64,000 nt of DNA, taken from assembly GCF_029854295.1 (NCBI RefSeq), contig NZ_CP122979.1, positions 310,001 to 374,000 of the forward strand, written 5' to 3'. Shown here piece after piece: positions 44,005 to 55,334 of this stretch. The translations under genes and the position numbers were made by a program. Every line of letters starts with the position of its first letter. Position 1 is the stretch's first letter. Below the pieces are notes generated by a model that worked only from the letters and a program-made list of their open reading frames with translations, searched no databases and had not been told where the DNA came from. The DNA is from Mesomycoplasma lagogenitalium (GTDB lineage Bacteria > Bacillota_I > Bacilli_A > Mycoplasmatales > Metamycoplasmataceae).

Positions 44005-44703
44005 TTGAAAAAAATAGCCGGTTTTTGAATTAGAACCCTTTCAGGAATTATTGATGCCATAATTTTTTTATGTATCTCGTTATTTATAACGTGGTTTTTG
44101 TTTTATGTTATTGATGATGGAAAATACTATCAGATACTTTATTATATTTGATTTTTTATTAATGCCATTTTAATATTTTTATTACAAGTCATGATGCAAT
44201 ATTTCACAAATGGTTATACAATTGGAAAATGAATATTGCGACTTAAAGTAATTTCATTAAGTACAACTAAAAATAAAAAAAGTTTTTTTAACAATATTTT
44301 AAAAAAAGAATTGTGTTTTTCAATTAACTGAATTATTTTTCTTTTTATTTTCTTAATTTTTATTCAGCCATCATTGGCATCAAAATTAATCGAAAATAAA
44401 AATCTTTTAAAAAATAAAATTAATGAAATTGAAACATTTAATTCATTAGAAAAATTTTTAGTTGGAACAGTTTTATCAATTGCGAATTTAAATATTATTA
44501 TTGAAATGATTTTAATGTTAACTTGTTTTTCTAAAACTAAAATTTCAATAATTGATTTATATTCTGAAACAAGAACTGTTTATTTAAATAAAAATCAAGA
44601 AGTTAAAAAAGTGGATATAAATTTAGCTCCCGAAAATTTAAATTGAGAAATCATAATTTGGCAGCAAGAAGAGGAAGATAATTATGAAAAATGAAATCAA
44701 TAA
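44005..44703 (+). CDS. RDD family membrane protein
   Basis: A 232-residue protein starting at TTG directly after the previous stop (TAATTG), with AAGGAAAA before it; no ATG lies nearby in frame. IAGFWIRTLSGIIDAIIFL and GYTIGKWILRLKVIS are the two conserved blocks of the RDD family, with Arg and Asp in the first two helices. Four membrane segments. Its last 20 bases overlap the helicase start. Proposed roles of the family include ion or solute exchange. Confidence 0.8.
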
Positions 44704-46861
44704 TAAAATATTATTAAATTTAAATGCTCAACAAAAAGCAGCGGTTGTTGCTAATGAAAATCATTTAAGAATAATTGCTGGTGCTGGAAGTGGTAAAACG
44801 GGAGTTTTAACTAAAAAAATTGCTTATATTATTGAAAACGGAATTGCTAAAGCTGAAAAAATTTTAGCAGTTACTTTTACTAATAAAGCTACAAACGAAA
44901 TGAAAGAAAGAATTTTTGATTTAGTCGGTATTAAAGCTAAAAATACAATGATTTCCACTTTCCATTCACTTTGTAATTTTATTTTAAGAAGAGAAATTAA
45001 TAAATTAGAAGATTATTCTTCCAATTTCGATATTTTAGATCCTTCTGATCAAAAAAATATTTTAGAAAATATTTATCGTAAATTAAATATAACCAGTCGA
45101 GATCTCAGTTATTCAACGGTTTTAGATTATATTTCTAAATGAAAAAATTTAGAAAAAAAACCAGAAGATATTAATGAACAAGAATTAGAGGAAGAATATC
45201 AAACTATTTATTCTGTTTATGATTTATATTGTAAAAAATTAGAAGAAATTAAAGCATTAGATTTTGATGATCTTATGATTTTTACTGTTAAAATTTTTCG
45301 GGAATTTCCTAGCGTTAGGGAAAAATGAAGCAAAAAATATTCAAGAATTCTAGTTGATGAATTTCAAGATACTTCAGATTTACAATTTGAAATAATTAAA
45401 ATTTTAACTTCCAATGGTGCTATTTTAACAATTGTTGGCGATCCAGATCAAACTATTTATACTTGACGTGGAGCTGATCCTCAATTAATTTTAAATTTCG
45501 ATAAATATTATCCAGGAGCAATTACTGTAACATTAGAAAGAAATTATAGATCAACTAACATTATTTTATCTGCAGCCAATTCTTTAATTGAACATAATAA
45601 ACAAAGATTGCCAAAAAAATTATTTACTGAAATTGAGGGAGAGCAAGAAATCGAATTTTTTCATGCTTTTAATATTGAAGCAGAGGCACGATGAGTCGTT
45701 ACTCAAATTAACAATTTAAAAAAGAAAAAGGTTCAGTTAAAAAATATTGCAATTATTTATCGTTCTAATTTTTATTCAAGAGAATTTGAAGAGGCATTAA
45801 TTAAAGAAAATATTCCTTATCAAATAGTCGGTGGGCAAAAGTTTTTTGATAAAAAAGTTATTAAAGATGTCATTTCTTATTTAAAAGTTATTAATGATGG
45901 TTCAACAATTGGTTTAATGAGAATTATTAATGTGCCTTCAAGAAAAATTGGTCCAGTTGCCGTGCAAAAAATGATCGATTTTGCAAATCAAAAGCAAATG
46001 AATTTATTTGATGCTTTAATCGATTATTTTGTAAATTTAAAAGACTATAAAAATTCAAAAGATTTTGTTGAACTACCTTTAAGTCATTCTATTAAAAAAG
46101 AATTGGTTGATTTTTTAAATAATATTAATTGAGCAAGAAAGATGATTAAAAATAAAAATTCCATTTCTTTAGTTTTAGAAAAATTTTTAGATAAAATCAA
46201 ATATTTACAATCAATTAAAAATCCAATTGAAAAAAACGATGCACAAGTTAATATTGCTAGCTTTTATGAGAGTTTAAAAAGTAAAGAATCGAAAAATGCT
46301 GAATTAAATTTAACTGATTATTTAAATGAAGTTGCATTGATGTATGAAGATTCTAATGAAAATTCTTTAAATTCAGTAGTTACATTAATGACAATCCATA
46401 GTGCTAAGGGATTGGAATTTCAAAATGTTTTTTTAGTAGGAATGGTTGAAGGAATTTTTCCAAGTAAAAAAAGTGTTATTCAAAGTGAGGGGCTTGAGGA
46501 AGAAAGAAGATTAGCATATGTAGCTATAACTAGGGCGAAAGAAAGATTATTTATTTCTGATTCGGGAGGAAATTACTTTGATTTAGGTACTCGTTCTCAA
46601 ACTTCGAGATTTGTTTCTGAAATGGGGATAAAATCAGAGAAATTATTGAATTTTACAAGATTAAATCCTGAAGGTAAATTAAATTATAAACACGAAAATG
46701 CTAATTCTCCACTAATTGTTGGAGACATTATTAATCATATTGTTTTTGGTGAAGGGATTGTTTTAGAAATAAATGATGAAGTTGCCACAATTAAGTTTTA
46801 TAAAACAAATGAAGTTAAAAATATAATGAAAAATCATAAATCAATTGAAAAGATAAATTAA
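44684..46861 (+). CDS. pcrA: ATP-dependent DNA helicase PcrA/UvrD
   Basis: A 725-residue SF1A helicase. Q-motif LNAQQKAAV, motif I AGAGSGKT (residues 32-39), Ia AVTFTNKATNEMKERI, II LVDEFQDTSDLQ, III VGDPDQTIYTWRGAD, IV LERNYRSTNIIL, V TLMTIHSAKGLEF and VI EERRLAYVAITRAKERLF are all present. The C-terminal VGDIINHIVFGEGIVLEI is the Tudor-like domain of PcrA that binds RNA polymerase. It unwinds DNA in repair and replication. Overlaps the RDD gene by 20 bases. Confidence 0.95.
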
Positions 46862-46875
46862 TTTAAGGGAGAAAA

Positions 46876-48411
46876 ATGCAACTAGAAAATGATGGAATAA
46901 TTTTACTAACCATTTTAATTATGATATTCATTTTGCTAACAACTTTATGTTTTATTTATTATTTATTTATTATCAAAAAACTTAAAAAAAATAATTCAAT
47001 TATTGTTCCCATGCTTTATGATCAAGAGTTAAATCGAATTAGAATGATGGATTCTAAATATTATGATAGTGCCCTAATTATTTTTAAAAATAAACCAAAT
47101 ATTTATTCAGGAAACTGAATACAAATAAATCAATTTTTAGAAATAATTTCTAAAAAAGATCGTAAAAAATTATCTAATAATTTTAAAAATTGAGATCATA
47201 GTAATCTTGAAATATCAATAATTGAAAAACATAATCAAAAATCAGTTGAAAAGAAATACAATTTCATTTTTACTGGCGAAGAAGAAAAAACATTAGTTAT
47301 TTATAAAAATAATTATATTCCTAACAATATTAAAGTTTTTCATAATTTAGCAAATAAAATCAAAATTAAAAGTTTGTCAAATATGAAAGTTACTAAAAAT
47401 TTTTTAATGTTTTATGCATTTTCGCTCAAAGAACATTTTAATAGTGAAAAAGGAATAAGGAAATTAATGGAAATTTTATTTACTCAAAATTTATCTCTTT
47501 TACTATTAATTAAAGAAATTTATTATGAAAAAGACAAGTTAATTTTTGTGTTTAATAATAAAGATAAAAAAACATTAATTTTTTACAAAAAATGATTATT
47601 AAATAAATTTAAAAAATTTAAAAATAACTTCTTTTTTAATGAACAGGCGATAATCATTTCTGAAAAAGATAATGATAAAAATTTTATTAGTAAAATTAAT
47701 AAAATAATTAATTTTTCATTATGAAAATCAAAACAAACTAAAACAGTTTTCGATATTTCAACTCCCTTTTTTGTTGATTATGCCAATGAATTGGAAATTT
47801 ATAATTCAAATAAAGATAAATATCGAAACTTAATTAATAATGAGCAAGTTCCTTATATTTTTTCATTAATTAAAAAAAATAACCAGAAAATTGGTCAAAT
47901 TATTACTGCTAATATTGATGAACAAATATTTTTATATTTGACTAGTGAAGAGAAAAATAAAATAATTGAAAAATTATTTTGACAATATAGTGAAAATAGC
48001 ACAAAAACAGATTTTTTATTTTTAGATGATTCATCTGTTTTAAAAAACTTTGAAAAATTAAACACTCAATTATCAAATTTAATTGTTATGACTAATGATT
48101 ATTTAAAATTCACTGAAGAATGTTTAAGCATTAGTGAAACTAGTGAAAGAAAATTAGAACGTTGAGGGTTTTCTTTAAAAACAATTAACGAAAATTTATT
48201 TTCAGCAATAAGAAATATGACACCTAATTTTTTAATCATTAGTAAAGAACTTACAGATAATCTAAATAAAGATAAAATTTTATTATCATTAGAATCTTTG
48301 TATGAAATATCAAAAGCAAACAATATAACATTAATTTATGAAACTGATATGAAAAAAGATCAAAAAGTATTAGAAAAAATTGGCTGTAAATATCATTTTC
48401 TTATTAAATAA
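46876..48411 (+). CDS. Unknown protein with N-terminal membrane anchor
   Basis: A 511-residue protein 14 bases after pcrA, with AAGGGAGAAA. One hydrophobic helix at residues 7-33, then a long soluble cytoplasmic or external part rich in Lys, Asn and Ile without recognised motifs; the region around PNFLIISKELTDNLNKDKIL looks like an ordered alpha/beta domain. Possibly mycoplasma-specific. Followed by a terminator. Confidence 0.75.
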
Positions 48412-48425
48412 CAATAAAAAAGTAG

Positions 48426-48456
48426 AGCAGATTGACTGCTTTTTTTTTTTTTTTTT
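48426..48456 (+). terminator. Terminator with a 17-base T run
   Basis: AGCAG (48426-48430), ATTGA, CTGCT (48436-48440), then T from 48440 to 48456. The unusually long T run also lies just upstream of the promoter of the DegV gene. Confidence 0.85.
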
Positions 48457-48493
48457 AGAAAAAAATTATGCATTTGTTATATAATTTAACATT

Positions 48494-49360
48494 ATGAAAA
48501 AAATAGGAATTTTATTAGATTCGTTCGGTGGTATTTCCGAAAAAGAGATTAAAGCAAATGGTTTTGAAATGATTCCTTTGCAATTTTCAATTGACGGAAA
48601 AGACTATATAGACAACGGCTCAGAATTGTCGAATAAAGAAATTTCTGAATTGGTTAAAACTAGTGAAGAAACAAAAACTTCTTTACCATCTCTCGCAACA
48701 ATTGAAGAACGTTTAGAACAAATGTCAAAAGAGTACGAAAATGTAATAGTTTTATTAACATCTTCCGCCCTTTCTTCAACTTTTCAAACAGTAATGGTTG
48801 AATCTAAAAAATATGGCGATAAATTTAAATTAGTTGATAATCATTTTTTCGCCGACCAAGCTTTAGAAATTAGTAAATTTTTAGTAAAAAAAGCTGCAGA
48901 AGGTAAAACTATTGATGAACTTATAAAATTTGTAAAACAAGTTAATGAAAAAAGTTTGAATTATTTAATTGTTAAAGATTTAACTTCTTTAATAAGAGGA
49001 GGAAGATTAACTGGAATGAAAAAAATTCTTTTAAATTCTTTTAAATTAATTCCATTATTAAAAGTAAGTCAAGAAGGAATAAGTTTTGGAGGATTAAAAA
49101 GAACATTAAAAGGATCATACGAAAAAGTTATTGAGAAATTAATTGAATTCATTGGCGGATTATCTTATTTAGAAAATTATGAATTTAAATTTTCATATGC
49201 TGGTGATTTAGAAATGTTTAATGAAGCTCAAAAAGCATTAAACGAATATAAAGCAAAAATAGAAAAAGATCAAATTTCTTCCGCTACAGTTTTAATTCAT
49301 ACAGGATTTAAATGTGCTTCTATTGGTATTTGACCAAAATTAAGTAAATTAAAGTTTTAA
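48494..49360 (+). CDS. DegV family fatty-acid-binding protein
   Basis: A 288-residue protein. GILLDSFGGISEKEIKANGF, SLPSLATIEERLEQM, VIVLLTSSALSSTFQTVM, IVKDLTSLIRGGRLTGMKK and IHTGFKCASIGIWPKL are the DegV blocks; the family binds a fatty acid (FakB) and presents it to the FakA kinase for use in phospholipid synthesis. It is transcribed alone from TATAAT at 48479-48484. The next to last stretch has one TGA Trp. Confidence 0.93.
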
Positions 49361-49369
49361 AAAAATAAA

Positions 49370-49395
49370 AAAATCAGCATTTATGTGCTGATTTT
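49370..49395. terminator. Bidirectional terminator between degV-like gene and thioredoxin
   Basis: AAAATCAGCA (49370-49379) and TGCTGATTTT (49386-49395) are perfect complements between convergent genes. Confidence 0.88.
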
Positions 49396-49406
49396 AATTT
49401 AAAAAT

Positions 49407-50072
49407 TTATTTAGAACATGTTTTTTCTTCTTTTGAACAAGAAGGTTTAGATGAACAAGATGATTCTGATTTAGAATAACTTAAACCTGTTTTAGGACAA
49501 ACTTTTTCTTCTTTTGAACAACTTGATTTTGAAGCGCATGTTGATTCAGATTTTGAACATACTTTTTCATTTTTTGAACAAGATGATTCTGATTTAGAAC
49601 AACTTAAACCTGTTTTAGGACAAACTTTTTCTTCTTTTGAACAACTTGATTTTGAAGCGCATGTTGATTCTGCTTTAGAACATGCTTTTTCTTCTTTTGA
49701 ACAAGAAGGTTTAGATGAACAAGAAGATTCAGATTTAGAACAACTTGATCCTTCCGAAACTTCAGGTAATGTTTCTAATAGTTCTTTAATTTGTTCTAAT
49801 GCTCTATATCCAACAAATTTTGTTGCTAATTTTCCATCTTTATATACGAATGTAGTTGGAGTTCCACTAACGCCCATTTCTTTTGCGAATTCTTCATCAT
49901 GATCGACATCTACTTTATAAACATCTAAATTTAATTTTTCTGATACTTCTTTTAATACAGGTGAAAGCATTTTACATACACCACATCAAGTCGCGTGGAA
50001 ATTTAATAATTGTAAACCCTTCCCTTTTTTAATTTCATCAGCTAATGTTGCTTTTGTAACATCTTTTAACAT
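49407..50072 (-). CDS. Thioredoxin with a long cysteine-rich repeat tail
   Basis: A 221-residue protein. Residues 1-105 are a complete thioredoxin: LLNFHATWCGVCKMLSP with Cys30 and Cys33 (the Trp is TGA), VDVDHDEEFAKEMGV and the cis-Pro loop SGTPTTFVYKDG. After LETLPEVSEG comes a tail of about 110 residues made of SSCSKEEKVC, STCASKSSCS and PKTGLSCSKSESSC units, holding some 16 Cys, Ser and Lys and no order-promoting residues. Normal thioredoxins are about 105 residues, so the tail is an addition. It may bind metal or act as a thiol reservoir. Start ATG follows AAAGGAGAATTTAAA. Confidence 0.88.
49454..49676 (-). repeat. 123-bp tandem repeat in the thioredoxin tail
   Basis: About 100 bases starting at 49454 recur at 49577 with one or two differences, giving a 41-residue period. 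One difference changes a Cys codon to Tyr (GLSY against GLSC). Flanking parts show a more diverged copy of the same SSKPSCSKEEK unit at each end. Confidence 0.85.
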
Positions 50073-50430
50073 TTTAAATTCTCCTTTTTGTTTTTTATTT
50101 ACAAAAATATTATAAATTTATATTTTAAATATTTAATAAAAAACAGATGATCGATGAAAAAAATTCAAAATTTTAATATTTTTTAATTGGATAGGACATA
50201 CAAAATGCTTTTTATATTAAAAAATTATTGAAAAAAGTATTGTATATGTTAAATTTCCTCTACAATTTTTATTAAATTTTAAGATAAATTTAAATTATTT
50301 TTAATGCAAAAATAATTTTTACTTTCAGCATATAATAGTCATTTTTTTAGGAAAAATCTCCTGTTTTTCCCAAATTTTTCCATTTTTTGACAAAAGTGGC
50401 AAAAAATTGACATTATATGTGGAGGTTTGT
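50073..50430. other. Divergent intergenic region between thioredoxin and coiled-coil genes
   Basis: No gene. It holds a TATAAT at 50331-50336 facing right, a hairpin GGAAAAA (50350-50356)/TTTTTCC (50364-50370), and two TTGACA words (50387-50392 and 50407-50412) just before the GGAGG of the next gene. Which promoter serves which gene cannot be told. Confidence 0.45.
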
Positions 50431-50949
50431 ATGAATAATAATAAAACTTTAGTTTCATTAAAAGAAGCAACTAAAATTATTAAACAATATGAAAAACATC
50501 AATGTAAAATTGATTTTAAAGATGAAAAAAAGTGTAGAATTATAATGGAAGGAGAAAAATTGAAAATGCAGGAAACTAGTGAGAAAAAAATCACACTTAA
50601 ATCTTTATATAATTTAGTTCTTAATATGCAAATTGTGCTTTTGGATGTGCAAAAACAAACTAATGAAAATTCTGCGGATATTAAAGAAATCAAAATTGTT
50701 CAAGCGGAGCATAGTAGAATTTTGCAAGAGCACAGCCAAGATATCAAGGAGATTAAAACCGTTCAAGCGGAGCATAGTAGAATTTTGCAAGAGCACAGCC
50801 AAGATATCAAGGAGATTAAAACCGTTCAAGCACAACACAGTAAAATTTTACAAGAGCACAGCCAGGATATCAAAGAAATGAAAGAAGACATTAAAATGTT
50901 AAAATCTTTCCACGAAGATGATATTAAAAAATATAAAGATAAAAAGTAA
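50431..50949 (+). CDS. Coiled-coil protein with 21-residue tandem repeats
   Basis: A 172-residue protein starting at the ATG after GTGGAGG. The N-terminal 65 residues are charged; then a hydrophobic segment LYNLVLNMQIVLLDVQK leads into three repeats of QAEHSRILQEHSQDIKEIK with a 21-residue period, three heptads, ending in a Lys-rich helix. The pattern is that of mycoplasma coiled-coil families (DUF16-like or similar repeat proteins), probably a homo-oligomer. No signal peptide. Function unknown. Confidence 0.8.
   Translation: MNNNKTLVSLKEATKIIKQYEKHQCKIDFKDEKKCRIIMEGEKLKMQETSEKKITLKSLYNLVLNMQIVLLDVQKQTNENSADIKEIKIVQAEHSRILQEHSQDIKEIKTVQAEHSRILQEHSQDIKEIKTVQAQHSKILQEHSQDIKEMKEDIKMLKSFHEDDIKKYKDKK
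50698..50823 (+). repeat. Two identical 63-bp tandem repeats plus a degenerate third
   Basis: 50698-50760 and 50761-50823 are identical; 50824-50883 is a diverged copy. They encode the 21-residue coiled-coil unit. Perfect identity indicates a recent duplication. Confidence 0.92.
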
Positions 50950-51104
50950 TTTAAAATTAATACATTGATTTTTATAAAATACTTCTTTTATAAGAAAATA
51001 AAATAAATTGACCAGCATTTTCTTGTCGGTTAATTTTGTTAAATTTTAAATAAATTTATGTTAATTTTAATTAAAAATTCACTATTTTTACTATTAAATT
51101 TTAT

Positions 51105-51137
51105 AAAAAATGAATCCCATAAGAGATTCATTTTTTT
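51105..51137. terminator. Bidirectional terminator between coiled-coil gene and transketolase
   Basis: AAAAAATGAATC (51105-51116) and GATTCATTTTTT (51125-51136), perfect 12-bp stem over an 8-base loop, between convergent genes. The rest of 50950-51104 is featureless. Confidence 0.88.
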
Positions 51138-51144
51138 ATATAAA

Positions 51145-53082
51145 TTATTTTTTTAAAAATTCTTTAACTAAATTAACTAAATTATTTTTATTAAAGCCGT
51201 TGTGCTCGTATACAAACTGTCCAGGAGCTGAATGCCCAAAATCTTTAGCTAAATATGCATCAAATTTATTATATTTAGATAATTTGTATCAAAGATGATC
51301 GTTTGATGCCTCAATGGCAAACATTGGTTTTAAATCTAATTTTAAATCTAAAACTAATTTTTGATCATTTACTAATAATTGTAGTGCTGGAACCGATATC
51401 ACATTAGCAATAATGTTTTCTTTTTCTAGCTCATTAGCAACTTGTTCTGCTAGTTGCACTTCAGATCCTGATGCTAAAATTGAAATATCGAAATTATCTC
51501 TATTTTTAATAAAATATGCAGCTTTAAATTCAGTTTTTTGTAAATTATAAGATTTTAGTTCTTGACGACAAGCAATAATAGCTACCGGTGTTGTTTTAGA
51601 ATTTAATGCATATTTAAATGCATTTAACATTTCATTTTCGTCAGCCGGTCTTAAAACTAAGTAATTCGGAATGGAACGCAATGATGTCAATTGTTCAATT
51701 GGTTGATGTGTTGGTCCGTCTCCTCCAACTTGATATGAATCGTGAGTAAAAATAGAAATTGATGGAATTTCCATTAATGCTCCCAATCTTAATGCTGCCT
51801 TTGCATAATCTGAAAAAACTAAAAATGTTGAACCGATTGTTTTAATGTTGCTATCAAGATAGATTCCATTATTAATAGCACTCATTGCAAATTCTCTAAT
51901 TCCGTATTTAATATTTTTAAAATCTTTATCAAATCCTACTTTTGTTGCCGCTCGAAGATCAGCAGATCCTCCCATTACAAATTTAAAATTATTATCAATG
52001 TAATTCATAATTTCGCCAATATAATTTCTTGTTGCAACATTTGTTTGATTAAATTTAAAATTGCTAAAATCAAAATTATATTGTTTGTTTTTTAATTGCT
52101 CAATTTCGTTTGCTAATTCAGGATATGCTTTACGATATTTATCCATTTTTGATTTTCAACGTGAAAAAAATATTTCTTTTTTATTTAGTCAATATTTACC
52201 CAGTTGATAAAAATCTTTTGAATATTCAAACGGATTTAAATCGGTTAATTTAAGAGATTTTTTATATTCAATTGTATCTTGCTCATTTAATATTCCATTA
52301 TGTCCTTTGGAAGAATTTTGCATTTTTGTTTTATAAGCGATTGTTGTAGGAATTTGAATATAAGTTGGTTTTGTTCTTAATCTAGCTTGTTTTATTGCTT
52401 TATTTATTTCGTCAATATCATTGGATTTTAAAATAATAGTTGTAAAATTATGCGCTTTAAAATATTTTTCAAAATCTAGATTGTTAACTTCATCGGCTTT
52501 AGAATCGATTTGCATATTATTATAATCATGAATAATAATTAATTTGCCTAATCTTTGAGTACCAGCTAATTGAATTGCTTCTAGTGCTACACCTTCTTGT
52601 AAATCGCCATCGCCACAGAGTACAAAAACATTATGGTCAATGATTTCCAAGCGGTCTTTATTATATTTGTTTGCTAAATATTTTTGACTTATCGCCATTC
52701 CTACCGCCATCGCTATTCCTTGCCCTAATGGTCCAGTAGATGCATCAACTAAATTAAGTTTATCAATTTCAGGATGCGAGGGAGTTTTGGAATTAAATTC
52801 TTTGTGATTTTTCATATCTTCTACAGAAAGTAAATTCATAAAATGGTATGCAGCATACATTCCCATCGAACCATGTCCTGCAGATAAAACAAAGCGATCT
52901 CTATTAATTCATTTTGGCTCTTTTTCAGTAAATTTTAAATTTTCACAAATTAAAGAGTAAAAAATTTCACTAGCACCTAATGCCATTCCGATGTGCCCTT
53001 GTTTAGCTTTGTTGATGGAATCAAGAGCAATGCCACGCATTGCTGATATTAATTTTAATTTATTTTCTTTTTTTAATGACAT
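51145..53082 (-). CDS. tkt: Transketolase
   Basis: A 645-residue thiamine-diphosphate enzyme. GHIGMALGASEIFYSLI, SAGHGSMGMYAAYHF and GPLGQGIAMAVGMA lie in the PP domain, and VLCGDGDLQEGVALEAIQLA is the ThDP-binding GDG...(N) region. In the Pyr domain are LGALMEIPSISIFTHDSYQV and GGDGPTHQPIEQL. It interconverts pentose and hexose/triose phosphates. It is the last gene of the sugar operon: its ATG overlaps the EIIC stop. The unusual pairing with an ascorbate-type PTS suggests that it handles pentose phosphate from the imported sugar. Confidence 0.95.
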
Positions 53083-54596
53083 TATGCTTTAAGTTTTTTA
53101 TTTTTCTTTAAAATATTTGCAACAATTCCATCAATAATTAATCCAATATATGCAACTAAAATTAAAGCAAGTGCAAGATATTTTCCTGCCTTTGGAATTA
53201 ATCCAATAATTCCTGGAATAAATCCAATGAAATAATCTGTATCTCCTCAATTTAAGGAATTTAAATTTAATGTTTGACCTTTTTCTTGTGCTAATATTGC
53301 CAATTGACTTCCTTCAACAGGTGTTCATTTACCTAAAGCAAAAAATACTGGCACAAATGTAATAATAATTCCACCAACAAATGGTCCAACTATTGCACCT
53401 CAAATTCCACCTTTGGCATTTCCAAATACTCCAGCTGTTGCTCCTAAGAAAAAGTGTGGTACTAACCCAGGTAAAATAACTGCTGGAATTAATTTTCCAT
53501 ATCCTAAACCAATAGTAATAAACATCCCAATTATTCCAGCCACAAATGAAGAAATAAATCCAATTACTACTGCATTTGGTGCATAAGGGAATACCACAGG
53601 ACAGTCAACTGCTACTTTTGAGTTTTTAATTAATTTATCACTAAATCCTTTAAACATCGGAACTAGTTCACCAACAAATAATCTAACCCCTGATAAAACT
53701 ATTTCTACTCCGGCGGTAAATGTAAATGCTTGAACAATCATTGTTATAATTCAGTTTCCATCAGAAAGAATCATAGCAGCTTCTGTTCCTTTAGCAATTT
53801 TACCCATTTCATATTTAATACCGGAAGGTAAAAATGCAAATAAATAAAATACAAATACAGTTATCGAAATAGAAACAAGAGTGTTTCTGAAAAAGTATAA
53901 AGCTTGTGGGAATTTTATTTCTTCTGTTGATAAAATTCTTTTTTTAGAAATTTTGGATATTCCTTCACCAATTAATCCTGAAAGTGCATATCCAAATCCT
54001 CCTGTATGACCTAAAGCAATTTCATCAGAACCGATAATTTGTTTCATATATCTTTGTTGAACCGCAGGAGAAATTACCATATAAATCGATAGCATTCCTG
54101 CTCCTGCTATTAATGCCATAACAAAATCGCCTATATTGTTTTCAAAATTAAATCCCATTACATACATTACTGCTGAAAGCATTAAAGATGTATAATAAAG
54201 AACATGACCTGATAAATATACATATTTAAATCTTGATGTTGCAGCTAATACTAAATTAGCGATCATTCCTAATAGCATAATTAATGAACCTAATGTTGCT
54301 ATTCTTGGAAGTCCTGATGCAAGCATTCCTGCAAAACCATCATTATTTGGAATAATTCCATCCAAATTATAAGCTTCTTTAAATAATGGTTGGAATTTAT
54401 TTAATGAACCTACTAGTGCACCAGCACCAGCGCCCATAATTAAAAATCCAACTGTTACTTTAAAGGAACTAATAATAACTTGGGAAAATTTCTTTTTCAA
54501 AATTAATGCCCCAATCATTGTGAACATTCCAACCAATAGGGCTGGAGTTCCGACAAATGATTTTAAAAATTCTAACATTCAATTTAGAAAATCCAT
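53082..54596 (-). CDS. ulaA: PTS ascorbate-type transporter EIIC (UlaA family)
   Basis: A 504-residue polytopic protein with about eleven hydrophobic segments. FKVTVGFLIMGAGAGALVGS, YLSGHVLYYTSLMLSAVMYV, IALGHTGGFGYALSGLIGEG and FTFTAGVEIVLSGVRLFVGE are characteristic of UlaA/SgaT, which carry L-ascorbate or related acids as the phosphate ester. Order here (reading down the minus strand) is EIIA, EIIB, EIIC, transketolase. Ribosome binding site AAGGAG. One base overlap with tkt. Confidence 0.92.
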
Positions 54597-54606
54597 TTTA
54601 ACTCCT

Positions 54607-54879
54607 TTATTTTTTAATAATTTCTTTAATTTTTGTTTCTAATTCATCTTTAGATAAGATGTTTAATAATACAATCATTCTTTCTTTAGGAAAATCCAGT
54701 GCAGGTGCAACATCGGCACCTACTACAACGTAATCAACTCCATTTTTGGAAAATGAAGAAATATTTGTGTGCTCTACAGAATCATATTGAATTTTCAATT
54801 TATCCAAAACGGATTTAACATTCATTTCTAATAATAAAGATGAACCCAATCCTGAACCACATACACATTTAATATTCAT
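54607..54879 (-). CDS. ulaB: PTS ascorbate/lactose-type EIIB (UlaB family)
   Basis: A 90-residue domain with the phosphocysteine loop IKCVCGSGLGSSLLLEM near the N-terminus (second Cys in the CxCGSGxGSS motif) and VDYVVVGADVAPALDFPKER. It receives phosphate from EIIA and passes it to the sugar in EIIC. It begins 2 bases after EIIA ends and is 10 bases before EIIC. Confidence 0.92.
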   Translation of the reverse strand: MNIKCVCGSGLGSSLLLEMNVKSVLDKLKIQYDSVEHTNISSFSKNGVDYVVVGADVAPALDFPKERMIVLLNILSKDELETKIKEIIKK

Positions 54880-54881
54880 AT

Positions 54882-55325
54882 TTAAACCTCATAATTTTTA
54901 ATTAATGCTAAAAATTCTTCTAAACTTTTAACTTTTAATGCTTTTTGTTTAAATTCATCATTCATAAAATAATGTCCAAATTGCTGAATTAAAGATAAAT
55001 GAGTATTAGCATCGGGCGCTGATAAAGTAACGATAATTCTAGCTGTTTTATCCTCTTGATTATTAAATTCAATTTCTTTATTTAATATTAAAGTTGATGT
55101 TGCAGCTTGTTTACAATGATCGCCTGCAGGACCATGAACCAATGCTATTCCCTTTTCTAAAACATAATAAGCACCAAATAATTCTGTTGATTCATAAATT
55201 TTTTGTTCTAATTCCCAAGTTGCTTTATTATTTTCAACTAGTAATTGAACAGCTTGATGAACAACTTCTTTTCAATCTTTTGGATTTTCAACTCATTGCA
55301 TCATATTTTCATCAAATAATTTCAT
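54882..55325 (-). CDS. ulaC: PTS EIIA (UlaC, mannitol/fructose type)
   Basis: A 147-residue EIIA: DWKEVVHQAVQLLVENNKAT, then LFGAYYVLEKGIALVHGPAG with the phosphorylated His, and IIVTLSAPDANTHLSLIQQF with the second conserved His. The His of ALVHGP corresponds to the PH of classical EIIA-2. Start ATG with AGAAAGGAAAA. Part of the PTS operon. Confidence 0.9.
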
Positions 55326-55334
55326 TTTTCCTTT

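Noticed and set aside
50698-50883. CRISPR or regulatory repeats
   Set aside because: The 63-bp repeats are in frame and encode a heptad coiled coil.
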